Shown: positions 36,596-47,054 of the stretch, piece after piece | Layout: every line of letters starts with the position of its first letter | How positions within the stretch are numbered: the first letter of the stretch is position 1 | Origin: Rebecca billardiae RCC1528 | Taxonomy: Eukaryota > Haptophyta | NCBI GenBank assembly: GCA_965240325.2 | Contig: OZ251229.1 | Coordinates: 1,736,001 to 1,800,000 of the forward strand | Reading direction: 5' to 3' | DNA length: 64,000 nt | Program-made: the position numbers and the translations under genes | Notes under the pieces: model-generated | What the model was told of the DNA's origin: nothing | Seen by the model: only the letters and a program-made list of their open reading frames with translations | The model's database searches: none

Positions 36596-37417
36596 ATGGC
36601 GAGGCGGCGAATCAGGCACGCAGCAATGGCGGCCGGAGCGGGCCTCGTGCTGATGATGCTGGCAGCTTGTCCCCTCGCGCTATCCTCTCGTCAGCTTGGG
36701 CGCGTGCTCAAGCCGGCGCGTGTGCTCGCTCCACCGCGCCGCGTGCTGGCTTCGGGACCAGGAGCGGCAGCGCTCGGGCAGGACCTCGGCGAGCTCTTCG
36801 AGCTGTACGCGCCGCCGGACGGACCGACGGACGTGAGGCTTCAGCCGGGTGTGGCCCCGCGGCCCCTCGGGCAGCGCAAGCCGCGCGGCGAGGTGCACCG
36901 GGACGGCGATTGGCACCGATCGGTGCACATCTGGCTCGTGAGCGCCGAGCCCGCAGCGCCGCCCGCCTTGCTCATGCAGCGTCGCTCCGCGCACAAGGAC
37001 ACGTTCCCGAACCGTTGGGACGTGAGCGCGGCCGGGCACGTGACTGCCGGTGACACCTCGCTCGAGACCGCGACCAAGGAGCTGCACGAGGAGCTCGGCC
37101 TCGACATGCCGGCGGACGCGCTCGAGCGCGCGCTGTGGGTCACGCTCCCGGCGTGCGCCCGCGGCGAGACGCAGGGCCACGGCGAGTTTGTGTGCAATGA
37201 ATTCCAGGACCTGTATGTGCTGCGCGCGCCCGAGGCGGTGGCGCGCGCACCGGACGCGCTCGCGCTCGGCGCCGACGAGGTGTCCGACGTGCGCCTCTTC
37301 CCGCTCGAGACGGTTCTGCGCGCGTGGGAGCAGGGCGACCCGGATTTCGTCCCGCGCGCCCAACACTACCGGTCCGAAATCGGCCGTGCCGTGGACGTTC
37401 TCCTGCGCGCTGCATGA
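36596..37417 (+). CDS. Nudix hydrolase with N-terminal signal or anchor
   Basis: 273 residues from ATG 36596. The N terminus MARRRIRHAAMAAGAGLVLMMLAACPLALS is a signal peptide or signal anchor, or the first part of an organelle-targeting leader. The Nudix box is GHVTAGDTSLETATKELHEE followed by LGL, embedded in the stretch WDVSAAGHVTAGD...NEFQDLYVLR. That is the pattern of the plant NUDT3-like and IPP-isomerase-like Nudix group. In the consensus GX5EX7REUXEEXGU the first E is D and the R is K, while the metal-binding EE pair is kept, so activity is likely. Nudix enzymes cleave nucleoside diphosphates linked to another moiety; the substrate cannot be told here. The start codon abuts mobile element D, so its promoter and 5' leader must lie within D. 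A second in-frame ATG is at 36626. Confidence 0.85.
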   Translation: MARRRIRHAAMAAGAGLVLMMLAACPLALSSRQLGRVLKPARVLAPPRRVLASGPGAAALGQDLGELFELYAPPDGPTDVRLQPGVAPRPLGQRKPRGEVHRDGDWHRSVHIWLVSAEPAAPPALLMQRRSAHKDTFPNRWDVSAAGHVTAGDTSLETATKELHEELGLDMPADALERALWVTLPACARGETQGHGEFVCNEFQDLYVLRAPEAVARAPDALALGADEVSDVRLFPLETVLRAWEQGDPDFVPRAQHYRSEIGRAVDVLLRAA

Positions 37418-37563
37418 TGAGACTGAACGTAGTCTCGTCATGAGTCTACTGCACGGTCATGCGCATGTGACCCGTGTGGCACGTATGCTGACGATGATGC
37501 CAGTCGTCGTAGTTCATCGTGCATATAGCGTAGTATCATCGTCGCACAGCTACGGCTTCGTCG

Positions 37564-38292
37564 TCACGCATCGCGCGCGACCATCGTGAGCCGCTCGCGG
37601 ACGCCGGAGAGCTGGCGCACCGCGACGCCAAACGCGCTCTCCGCATACTGCGTCTCCGATCTCTTGCTCGACTCCTCGCGCGCGCGGCGCGCGCGCTCGA
37701 CGGCGGCGCGGAGCGCGGGGTCGGGCGACTGCGCGGCGTTGCACGCGCACCACAGCTGCGGCACCGCGCGTCCGCCGCCGCCGGTGCCGGCGAGCATCTT
37801 GCCCTCATCGTACACGAAAACGTGGCAGGCGTGCAGCTCGGACGAGCGGCAGCGCAGCCACGCGACGTCGCTCAGCTGGTCGGCGGTGGTGAGCGCGCCG
37901 TCGAGCTTGGCGCGCGGCGTGATGGCGAACGCTGGGACCGTGTGCCTGCGCGCGCTGCTGCCCGCCGCCGCCTCACTCACCGCCGCGATGGCGCTGCCCT
38001 CGCCGAGCTCGCCGTCCGCGCGGCGCTGCTCAATCACCTCGGCCACCGAGCGCGGCGGCGGCACGAGAGACGGCCGCAACGGCGTGGGCACGTGCGCGGG
38101 CTCGCCGAGCGCCTGCTGGTTGAGCGAGCGCGCGATCGCGCGCGTCGCCGCGCGCACGTGCGCGCGCAGCCGCTCAAGGTGTGGCCGCACCGCGCTCGGG
38201 TCCGCGTGCGCGTCCGCGCCGCCGCGCGAGAGGACGGCCGCGGCGACCGCGCCGCGCGCGCCGCCCGCCGTCCGGGGCCGCGACGCCGGTCG

Positions 38293-38323
<31 letters not shown>

Positions 38324-39845
38324 CCGCCCGTCGCGGCTGGCGTGCGCGCGGCAGTCGCGTCGATGGCCCAGGAGAGCTCGCGCTCAAAGGAAACAGCGAG
38401 TGTCTGCAGCTGCTCCTCGAAGGCTCGGCGCCACTGCATGCCGGTGACGAGTGCCGCGACGCGCGCGCCCACCGCCGCGCGCTCCACCTCCGCGCGCAGC
38501 TCCATCTTGCTCGCGTGCGCGTGCAGCGGGCGCTCCGGCGGCTTCCCAAACTCCGAGTGCACGGCCGCGAGCGTCGCCTCGGCGACCGCGAGCCGGAGCG
38601 AAGCGTCGCGCAGCTTGTGCTCCAGCTCGTGCGCGCGCGCGCGCGACGCGGCGAGCGCGGCCACGGAGTCCTCGTCGCGCGCCTGCACGCCGACCGAGCT
38701 GCTCGCGCGCACGGCGCGCGCGAGCGAGGGCGGCGGGGCACGCACGCGGGTGGCGCGGTCGGGCGCCGAGGGGGCGGCGGCGGCGGCGCGGGTGAGGCAG
38801 GAGCGTGCAGCAGCGCGGGGAGCGGTCTGTGCTGTCGGTGCGAGTGGGCGGCGGTGGTGGCTGCGCGCTCGGCGCACGCTCGGCGCACGCAGCGCCGCAC
38901 CTGGTGCCCGCCTCGCGATCATCCACGGCGCTCTGCCACGCCCGCGCCACCAGCACGCGCTCCTTGGACTTGCGCGCGGGCGAGCGGCCCTGCACGGCCG
39001 CTGCTGCAGTGGACGCGCGTCGCGGCTGCGGCGTCGGCTGCTGCGAGCCCGAGAGTGCGCGCTCGCGCACCGCGGGCGGCGAGGCGCCGAGGGACGGCCG
39101 GCCGCTGCCCGGCCTGCTCACGCGCTCGTCCTCGTCGCTGCTGCTCGCGCCCGAGTCCGTCCCGCCCGCAGTCCGGCCCGGCGGAGGCGCAAGCGTCGCC
39201 AGCGTCTCATCCAGCATGGCCGCCCGCAGCTCGCGCGCGCGGACGCGCGCGGCGGACATAGCGATGAGGTCAGAGTCTAGGGTGAGTGGGATGCCTGTGT
39301 CGTCGCCCGCGGTGGCGGTGGCCGCCTCGGCGGCCTCGTCGAGCTGCACCATCGCCGAGAGGTGCCCGGCCAGCGCGTCGAGCAGCTCGTCGACCCGCGA
39401 CATCTGCGCGGCCTCGGCATCGGGCACCGGCCGCGCCGGCGCCGGCGCGCCGCCGTCGGCCGCGGCCTCGGCCGCGCCGACCTCGACGCCATACTGCGCG
39501 GCGGCGCCGGCGCGGGGCGGGCTGAGGGCCGGCGTTGCGCCGGGCTCCGCGCCCGAGCCCGCGCCCACGCCGCTGCTCGCCGCCACCTCCGCCGCCTCGG
39601 TGGGCGTCAGCCGCAGGTCCTGCGACGGCGACAGCCAGGCGTTCACCTCGGAGGTGCGCCGAGGCCGCATGCGGCGCGGCGGCTTGCGCGGCGGCGGCAG
39701 CGCGGCATAGGCTGCGCCGAGCGGCGGCGGCGCGAGGATACCTGCTGCTGCGGCGTACGCGAGCGCGTGCGCGTGCGCGGGCATCGGCGCGGCGAGCGGC
39801 GGCAGCACCACTTCCTCCGGCGCGCTCTCGCCAACGCCATCGCCA

Positions 39846-39879
<34 letters not shown>

Positions 39880-42232
39880 GCGCTCGGCGCGCTGGCGACG
39901 GCGCGGCCGCATCGGCGTCGGCGTCGTCGTGGCCGCGCGCGCGCGCGGCGAGCGCGCCGCGCAGCCTGCGCTCGCGCTCGTGCCGCACCGCCGCGTTCGC
40001 GCGCTGCGCCTGTAGCATGTCCTGCAGCGCGTCCACCGCCTCCGTCAGGTGTCCGAGCGACTGGCGCATCGCGGCGCGCCGCGTGCGCGCCTCGCGCTGC
40101 CGCGCGCGCTCGGCCACTGAGATCGCTTCGCGCGCGCGCGCGGAATGGTCGGCCTCGCGCCTCGCGCGCTCGGCCGCCGCGTTGGCCTGCGCGGCGCGCG
40201 CCTCCAGGTCGCGCAGCCGCTCGTCCAGCGCCATCCGCAGCTGCCCGTCCTCGCCGTCGTCCGGCACAACCACCGCCACCGGCGGCGCGCTCGGCGCGTC
40301 AAATGTGACCAGCTCCGTGCCGCCGTCCGCGGCGGCACTGGACGGCCGGCGCGTGGCGGCGGGCCAAATGGGGCCGCGCGGCGCGTTGGCCAGCGCGGCG
40401 GCGGCCTCCTGCCTCTCGAGCTCCTGCGACGCCTCGATCTCGCGCACCCGCTGCCGCTCCTGCGCCGCCTCCGCCTCCGCCTCCGTCGCCCTCGCCATCG
40501 CCTCCTCCAGCGATCGCTCGAGCTCGGCCGCGCGGCTGGTCGATGTGTCAAGCTGAATCTGTAGCGTGATCGTGTGGGTCTCGAGCGCCTTGGTGCGCGA
40601 CTGCGACATGGAGAGCTCGCCCTCGATGCCGGCGCGCGAGCGCCGCGCCGACGAGCGGAACGAGCCCGGCTCCTCGAGAGACCGCATCTCGCGCACCTCC
40701 GCCTGCAGAGCTTCGAGCTCGGCGCGCGCGTCGGCCAGGGCCGCGTCCGCGCCGTCGGCGCGTTCGCGCTGCGCGGCCGTCTCGGCGCGCGCGCTGTCGT
40801 ACCGCTCGTCCGCGGCGAGCTGCGCGCGCGCGAGCTGGCCGCGCATCGCGGAGAGCTCGCCGCGCGCGCCCGCCGCCTCCTTCTCCGCCGCGGCCACCAG
40901 GTGCCGCCCGCTCGCCACCGCGGCGCTCGCCTCGTCGCGCTCGGCGCGGATCTCGCGCGCGCGCGTGAGCAGGTCATCGTAGACTAACCCTTCGAACTCG
41001 TCGTCCGTCGCGAGGGTGCCGGTGAGGAAGCGCTCGAGGCGCGCGCGCGCCTGGCGCAGCGCCTCGTGCGTCTCGCGCGCGTCGTCGATCGCGGTGCGCA
41101 GCTGCGCCTCGCGCGTGCTCAGCGTCGCCTTGGCCGAGGTCAGCTGGTGGCGCGCCGACTCCGCCTCCGCCTCGGCCGCGGCCGCGCGTTGCTCCGCACC
41201 CTCGCGCGCGGCCTTGGCGAGTGCGCCCTCGGTGAGCGCGAGGTCGCGCGCGCGGAGCGCGTCGGCGGCGTTCACGTTCGAGCGCTGCATCTCGCCCATC
41301 GCCGCCTCCGCGCGCGCGTGCTCCTCCGCCGCGCTCACTGAGAGCTCCTTCATCTGGATCGAGAAGAGATCGGCGGCCGCCTCCGCCTCCGACCGCTTCT
41401 GCCGCATCGACTCGAGCGCCTCCTCGACGGCCTGGCGCTCGTCCATCTCCTCCGCGAGCGCGGCCTCGACCTCGAGCGTCGCGCCCTCCGCCTCCAGCCG
41501 CAGCCGCCCCTCCTCCGCCGCGTGCGCCTCCGCCGACGCGCGCGCGTCCGCCTCCGCCTTGAGCTCCGCGCGCAGCGGCACGAGCTCGGCCTGCGATGCC
41601 TTGAGCCGCACGCGCGCGTCGCTGAGCTGCTCCTCGAGGCGCTCGACCTTGACCTCGACCTCGCCCGCGACGCGCTCCGCCGTCGCGCGCCGCGCGCGCT
41701 CCTTCGCCAGCGCGCGCTCCAGCGCCTCCACCTTCTCCCGCTGCGGTCGCAACTCGTCGCGCAGCGACTCGCGCTGCGCACGCAGCCGCTCGATTCCGCG
41801 CTGCAGCTTCCGCAGCTGGTCGGCGCGCCTGGCGAGCTCGGGCTCGGCGGTGTGCGCGAGGCCGAGCCAGCGCGTGGTCACCTTCTCGAGCAGCGCCGCG
41901 CGCTCGCTCGACACGCGCCGCTCCTGCCGGATCAGCTCCGACACGATCAGCCGGTGCACGCCAATCTCGCGCTCGCGCCTTCGCTCCGAGATCGTCGCGT
42001 CGTGCGCCGCCTTGAACGCCTGCCGCAAGAACTCGGCCTCCTCCTCGTACTGCGCGTCGTGCGCGGGGTCGGGCTCGGGCTCGGGCGCGCCCGCCGGCGC
42101 GCCCGCCGGCGCGCCCGCCGGCGCGCCCGCCGCGCCGCCGTCGTCCCCGTCGGCGGCCGCGGGCGCGTCGTCGGCAGCGACGCGTTGCTCGGCCCGTCTG
42201 TAGGCGGCGTTGACGGTGGCGGCCTCGGCGGC

Positions 42233-42276
<44 letters not shown>

Positions 42277-43147
42277 GCTCGGCGCGCAGCTTCTCCCGCG
42301 CCTCCTCCTCCGCCTCGCGCCCCGCCGCCTCCGCCTCCGCCTCCGCCGCCGCCTCCGCCTCCGCAATGAGCACGTCGAGCGCCGCCGCTAACTTCTGCAC
42401 CTGCTCGCGGCCGCGCGCGCCGTGCGACGGGAAGTGCGCGCTCTCCCAGCCGGGGGCGAGCGGCGCGGGGCCGGCGAAGCGCATGCCGTGCCGCGCCGTC
42501 TCGAGCTCCGCCTCCCGCCCGTTGTAGATCGGCGACGCGCGCACCTCGTGCAGCCGCGCCGGCACGCGCGTCGGCACGGGCCTCGGGTCGAACTCGCCTT
42601 TCGCGATCAGACCGGCCGGCTCGCCCTCGACGGGCGCGGTGTCGACGGCCTCGAGGATGGCGGCGGTCGAGGGCGCGGGCGCGGCGGAGCGGGGTCGCGC
42701 GCGCATCGAGCGCGACGGCGTCACCTCCGTCGGCGCCAGCGCGCCGCCGAGGCACGCGGCGAGGAACGGCTCGCGCGAGGCCTCTTGCCGCGCTGCCGCG
42801 GCCGAAGCCGCGCGCGAGACGGGCGTCGAGCGCGTGGGCGAGCGTCGGCGGGGGCCGGCCGTCGCGGGGCGCGGGGCTCGCGCGCCCTCGTGCGCGGCGT
42901 GCGAGGCTGGCGTCGCCGCCGAGCTCGCGGCCGCGCTCGCGCCGCCGCCGCCGCCGCCGCCGCCGCTTGTCGACGGCCGCCGCGCGCCCGCGTGCGCCGT
43001 CTGCGGGCGCGGCGGCCCAGCGGGCCGGGCTGAGGCGCTGGGGTCAGCCACACTTGCTGGCTCGCCCGCACCGCCGACGGCCGATCCTGAGACGACCGCC
43101 AGCGGCGGCGTGGCCGCCTTGCGCGTGACGAACGCGGTGGATGCCAT
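37564..43147 (-). CDS. Large coiled-coil protein, possibly axonemal (AXDND1-like)
   Basis: Two exons: 43147-38901 and 38698-37564, with a 202-nt intron (GTGCGG...GAGCAG, phase 2), giving 1,793 residues. The N terminus (MASTAFVTRK) is Ser/Pro/Arg-rich and disordered. Residues about 220-265 (AHFPSHGARGREQVQKLAAA...) and about 385-425 (SELIRQ...SSERAALLEKV) recall the conserved segments of axonemal dynein light-chain-domain proteins such as AXDND1; this is an inference from weak patterns. Residues about 250-1030 form a long heptad coiled coil, with a poly-Ala run near 42250 and a GAPA repeat near 42110. A Gly tract and a low-complexity Pro/Ala region follow. The C-terminal exon adds a short coiled coil and a compact domain (FVYDEGKMLAGTGGGG...LWCACNAA) that I do not recognise. 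Head-to-head with the PAS-kinase gene; 146 bp tail-to-tail from the Nudix gene. Confidence 0.8.
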
Positions 43148-43333
43148 GCCGAGAGGCAGTGACGACCGCCACTGCACTGGCGGCAGGCCACACACCGTAA
43201 GCTGGCACTCGGCCAAACCTGAAACGTCGCAGACTCGCAGTCGTTTTTTCGCACGTCGGGCAATCTCCAAATCCGCAATCCACCGGCCGGAGAAAAGCCG
43301 CCCACCCGGAGAAATGGGCCCGATTCCATCACG
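43148..43333. promoter_or_regulatory. Putative bidirectional promoter (186 bp)
   Basis: Lies between the divergent ATGs of the coiled-coil gene (43147, minus) and the PAS-kinase gene (43334, plus). It contains less GC-rich stretches around 43235-43285. The shared-promoter role is inferred from position. Confidence 0.45.
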
Positions 43334-45352
43334 ATGGCGGCCGACGACTTCGACAGCGCTCTGGGGTGGTGGGCACAGCTCCTCGACGCGCTGCCGGCGC
43401 TCATCGTCGTGTCCGACGAGGATGGCGAGCGCATCGCGCACGCGACGGCCCCCGCTCTCGCTCTCTCCGCGCACACCGCCGAGCAGGTCCGCGATCTGTA
43501 CGACCCGCGCGCGCTCGTGCTCGGCGGACCTCGCGAGACGCCCGTGCGCGCGTGGGCCGGCGAGGCGCGCGTGCAGCGCGGCAGCGGGCAGCCGGCGCTC
43601 CCCGTGCTGCTCGTCGTGCAGCCACTCGCGCCACCCGCTGGCGCGAGCGCGCGCGACGACGCGCTCTCGCTCTGGGCCATCGTGCAGCGCGCGCCCACCG
43701 CCTCGCCGGCGCGCGCCGAGCGCATCGCAGACATGCTCGAGCACTGGCGGCCGCTGCTCGCCGAGCTGGCCCAAGGCGTCGGCGTGCTCGACGCAGACAA
43801 CGCGTCCGACCTGAGCCGAGCCGCCCTTGCCCCAGCCCTCGACGCCGCGCTCGGCGGGCACACGTCTGCGGCTGCGGCCGCGTGGAGCGCGCACGTGCGC
43901 GCGCGCGCGCGCAGCGGCGCGCGCGCTGCCAGCCTGCGCCTGCCAGGCGTCGGCGTCGGCGCGGAGCGCGAGCTGGCCGTCTCGCTGCTGCCCCTCTGGG
44001 ACGAGCGCGGGCGCACCGAGCGGTGGTGCGCCCTCACGGTCGACGTCACCGAGCGCAGCCCGGTGCTTGCGCGCGCCTGGCGCCTTGCCGGCGCCGCGGG
44101 CGCGGGCGCTCGCGGCACGCAGTCGGCTGTCCTGGGGAGCGGCGCGCAGGGCACGGTGTGTGCGGCGCGCAGCCTCGCCGACGGCACGCTCGCCGCGGTG
44201 AAGAGCGTCGACGTCCGCACCACGCCCGCCGCCGAGCTCGAGCGCGTGCGGCGCGAGGCCGTGGCAGTCGCGCGCGTGCACGCCAGCGAGGCCGCGAACG
44301 CGGCATCCGCGGACGCACCAGGCGGGTCGAGCCCGCTTCAAAACGGCGGCGGTGGCGGCGGCGCCGGCGGGCTCGACGGCGGCGGCGCGGCGCACGTGCC
44401 GCCGCTGCTGGGCGCGTACGAGGGCTCGCGCGCGCTCCGCCTCGTCTTCGCGCTCGCGCCCGGCGAGCCGCTGCAGCGCGTGCTCGACCGATCGGAGCGC
44501 GAGGGTGTGCCCCTGCCGGTAGATGTGGGCGCGTCCCTGGCCGCGCAGATCTTCATCTCGGTCTCGAATCTGCATGCCGCGGGCGTGTACCACCGGGACG
44601 TGAAGCCGGCGAATATCGTGCTCGATCTGGGCGCGCGGCGGCTCGCGCTCGTCGACTTCAACTGCGCGTACATCGCGCAGGCGCCGCCGCCCTCGGGCGC
44701 GCCGCCGCCGCGCGCCAGCTCACCGGTCGGCACACCCTTGTATCTCCCGCCCGAGGTACAGAGTCAGGCGGCTGAGGGCGCCGAGCCGCCAGCACAGGGC
44801 TCGGCCGCCGCGCCAGGCGGCGGCGGCGCGCCAGGCGGCGGCGGCGCGGCGGAGTACGAGCCGGGCGCGCTCGACGTGTGGGCGTGCGGCGCGACGGTCC
44901 TGCAGCTGCTCCTCGCCGGCCGCGCCGCCCAGGCAGGCGGCGGCGCGGGACTCATCCGCCCAGCGGACTGCGCAGACGCGCGCGGCGCGCCGGCGGCCAT
45001 GCTGAGCGGGCTGGAGCGCTTGCGCCGGGTGGCGGCCGCCGCGGCCGAGGCGCGCGACGACGCGGCCGAGACGCTCACGCTTGCCGCCGACCTGCTGCAC
45101 CGAGCGCTCGCCCTCGAGCCCTCCGCGCGCCCCACGGCCGCGCAGCTGTGCGCGCATGCGTTCGTTGCCGGCGCGCTGCCACCGGGCGGGCCGCGTCCGT
45201 GGGCCAACGCCGCGGCGCCGACGCCGCGCGGCGTGCGCGGCGGCAGCGCGCCGAGCTCGGGCGCCGTGGAAAGCGCGAGAGGTGCTGCCGATGGCGTGCA
45301 CTGGCGCTTTGGTGACCTTGCGTGGGCCACTGTGCCTCGCGCTCACTGTTAG
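43334..45352 (+). CDS. PAS-PAS protein kinase with DFN motif
   Basis: 672 residues, no intron, ATG 43334. Residues about 8-125 (LLDALPALIVVSDEDGERI...) look like a PAS fold. Residues about 135-245 look like a second one ending in a PAC-like strand (CALTVDVTERSPV). The kinase domain has a glycine loop GSGAQGTV (about 267), AAVKS lysine, HRDVKPAN (about 420), and VGTPLYLPPEV in place of APE. The DFG motif reads DFN (VDFNCAY, about 440): the metal-binding Asp is kept but the Gly is replaced. Gly/Pro inserts (GGGGGGAGG, APGGGGAPGGGG) interrupt both lobes. PAS domains sense light, redox or small ligands in other kinases, so a sensor kinase is likely but its ligand is unknown. No membrane segment, so cytosolic. 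Confidence 0.82.
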   Translation: MAADDFDSALGWWAQLLDALPALIVVSDEDGERIAHATAPALALSAHTAEQVRDLYDPRALVLGGPRETPVRAWAGEARVQRGSGQPALPVLLVVQPLAPPAGASARDDALSLWAIVQRAPTASPARAERIADMLEHWRPLLAELAQGVGVLDADNASDLSRAALAPALDAALGGHTSAAAAAWSAHVRARARSGARAASLRLPGVGVGAERELAVSLLPLWDERGRTERWCALTVDVTERSPVLARAWRLAGAAGAGARGTQSAVLGSGAQGTVCAARSLADGTLAAVKSVDVRTTPAAELERVRREAVAVARVHASEAANAASADAPGGSSPLQNGGGGGGAGGLDGGGAAHVPPLLGAYEGSRALRLVFALAPGEPLQRVLDRSEREGVPLPVDVGASLAAQIFISVSNLHAAGVYHRDVKPANIVLDLGARRLALVDFNCAYIAQAPPPSGAPPPRASSPVGTPLYLPPEVQSQAAEGAEPPAQGSAAAPGGGGAPGGGGAAEYEPGALDVWACGATVLQLLLAGRAAQAGGGAGLIRPADCADARGAPAAMLSGLERLRRVAAAAAEARDDAAETLTLAADLLHRALALEPSARPTAAQLCAHAFVAGALPPGGPRPWANAAAPTPRGVRGGSAPSSGAVESARGAADGVHWRFGDLAWATVPRAHC

Positions 45353-46121
45353 GCACGGCGACGCCGCTCGGCGGGCGCTCTGAGTCTGACTACTCTGAGT
45401 GACTCTGACTCACCTGCTCGGATGATCGGAGTCCGTGTATGAAAAAGGCCATATCACATATGGCTCTGGCTCCGGTCACTGACCCCTGCCAGTCCGGTCA
45501 TAGAAACCGGGCGTACCGAAAATGATCTTCGGCATTCCTGATGCGGCCGAATGAACGCCCGACTCAGTGTCCCACAGGGCCCCAAGTAGGGTTGCTATGG
45601 ATGGCCAATAAGTGCCCAGGGTGTGAAACTCAGTTTGTGACTACTTCAGACTCTATTTTTCATAGCTATTTACCCAGTCCGGTGACACCCGCCGGTGACA
45701 CGTTTCCAATAGCTACGGGCGGTGCATCCGGATCGCTCCCGGACCGTGTTCTGACCAGAGTCTGAAATGGGTAAATACATCGTAAAAATAGAGTCTGAAC
45801 TATAGCTAGGAAACTTATTGACGCAGTGCTTGTTGCCGTTGGCCCAATATCGCTCTGATTAGTCTGAAGTCATCATCATCTAGGCATCCATTGAGGTCCT
45901 CCGCCTGAGTCCTGTGCAGAATTTCACGACTACGAACTCGTACGTGACTTCTGATTACTTCATGAAGGAGCTCACAGTGCCCGTCTGCTCTGGCAGGGGT
46001 CTAACCGAAGCCAGAGCCTAGACTCAAGACTGGCGGCCGGACAATACATCAGCACATACATACTGCTGGAGTCATATCCTCATCAGCTCTGCTCGGCAGA
46101 GTCTCGGCCGGCAAGCGCTTA
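45353..46121. other. Intergenic stretch with a hairpin-type repeat
   Basis: About 770 bp between the 3' ends of the kinase gene (plus) and the DUF218 gene (minus). It is distinctly less GC-rich than the genes. Apart from the inverted repeat at 45645-45799 nothing is recognisable. Confidence 0.5.
45645..45799. repeat. Short inverted repeat (2 x 32 bp, 91-bp loop)
   Basis: 45645-45676 (TTCAGACTCTATTTTT...TTTACCCA) pairs with the reverse complement of 45768-45799, 27 of 32 bases matching. It could be a tiny hairpin-type element or a 3'-end structure. Confidence 0.65.
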
Positions 46122-47054
46122 TTAGTAGGAGTATGGCGCCCAACCTATGTGCGTGCCTCTGTCGTCCCACGGAAGCGCGCCTGGGAACAGCGCCTTCGAG
46201 CAGTAGTCGAAGAGGGCGGCGAGCTCGGGGCAGGCCTTCGGGTAGCCCGGGCTCGAGTGGAACGGGTTGCGCGCGGCGCGCTTGCGCACGAGCGACGCGT
46301 CGAGGCAGCCGTACGGGTCGGCGCCGAAGTGCGACGCCGAGTTGAGCCGCTCGCCGTCGCGCACCGCCTGCGGCACGCCCCCCGCCGGGTCGATGCCGAC
46401 GAAGTGGAAGCGGCGCGTGGGGAAGCGGAGCGCGGCGCGGTGCATGTGCACGAAGCGCTCGCGCTTGAAGCCGAAGCTCACCACCGTCACGTGCTCCGGG
46501 TACCGCCCGGTCACCTCGCGGAAGCGGCAGAGCGAGAACAACACATTCTCAAAGGAATCTCGCGCGTGCTCCTCTGTGAGCGCGCGCTCGCGCACGCGTG
46601 GCACGCCGTCCCAGCGCATCGCGTCGGCGACCTCCCAGTAGCTCTGCGCCTCGCTGCGCGGGCCGGCCCCTTGCCGCGTCTCGCCGCCCGAGAAGAGCAG
46701 CAGCGCCTTCGAGTCGCGTGCCGTCAGGCGCACGCCGCGCCGGATGTGCTCGACAAACGTCGTCACCTGCCCGCGCTGGAAGGGCTCGAGCTCCCAAGAC
46801 TCGTCGCGCACGACGGACTCGGGAGTGAGGGCGGCGTGCGTCGTGAGCACGGCGTGCCCGGCGACGAGCACGAGGTGGTCGAGCTGCGACCATGGGTTGG
46901 GCTCGTCGACGCCGTCAAGCGCGACCGCATCGCGCTTGAAAGTTGATGAAGCGTGGAAGTGGGTGTGCAGCTGCAGGCCGAGGAAGACGATCGCGGCGAC
47001 GAAGAGCTGCAGTCGGCACGTGCGGAGCGACTGCCGCGAGTGGTGGTGATTCAT
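46122..47054 (-). CDS. DUF218 (YdcF/SanA-like) single-pass membrane protein
   Basis: 310 residues, ATG 47054-47052. The short basic N terminus is followed by one hydrophobic segment (LQLFVAAIVFLGLQL, residues about 16-30), a type II signal anchor. The lumenal part has the DUF218 pattern: LDHLVLVAGHAV, ALLLFSGGETRQGAG with SEAQSYWEVA, TEEHARDSFENVLFSL, then VTVVSFGFKRERFVHMHRAA and FVGIDP. In bacteria DUF218 proteins act at the cell envelope with unknown chemistry. In fungi and algae this clade is an uncharacterised secretory-pathway membrane protein. There is a head-to-head gap of 410 bp with the AMPK beta fusion gene. Confidence 0.85.
   Translation of the reverse strand: MNHHHSRQSLRTCRLQLFVAAIVFLGLQLHTHFHASSTFKRDAVALDGVDEPNPWSQLDHLVLVAGHAVLTTHAALTPESVVRDESWELEPFQRGQVTTFVEHIRRGVRLTARDSKALLLFSGGETRQGAGPRSEAQSYWEVADAMRWDGVPRVRERALTEEHARDSFENVLFSLCRFREVTGRYPEHVTVVSFGFKRERFVHMHRAALRFPTRRFHFVGIDPAGGVPQAVRDGERLNSASHFGADPYGCLDASLVRKRAARNPFHSSPGYPKACPELAALFDYCSKALFPGALPWDDRGTHIGWAPYSY

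Noticed and set aside
42422-43033. Plus-strand frames antisense to the coiled-coil gene
   Set aside because: Arg/Ala/Gly-rich shadows; the minus strand has a continuous heptad pattern and a consistent splice join.
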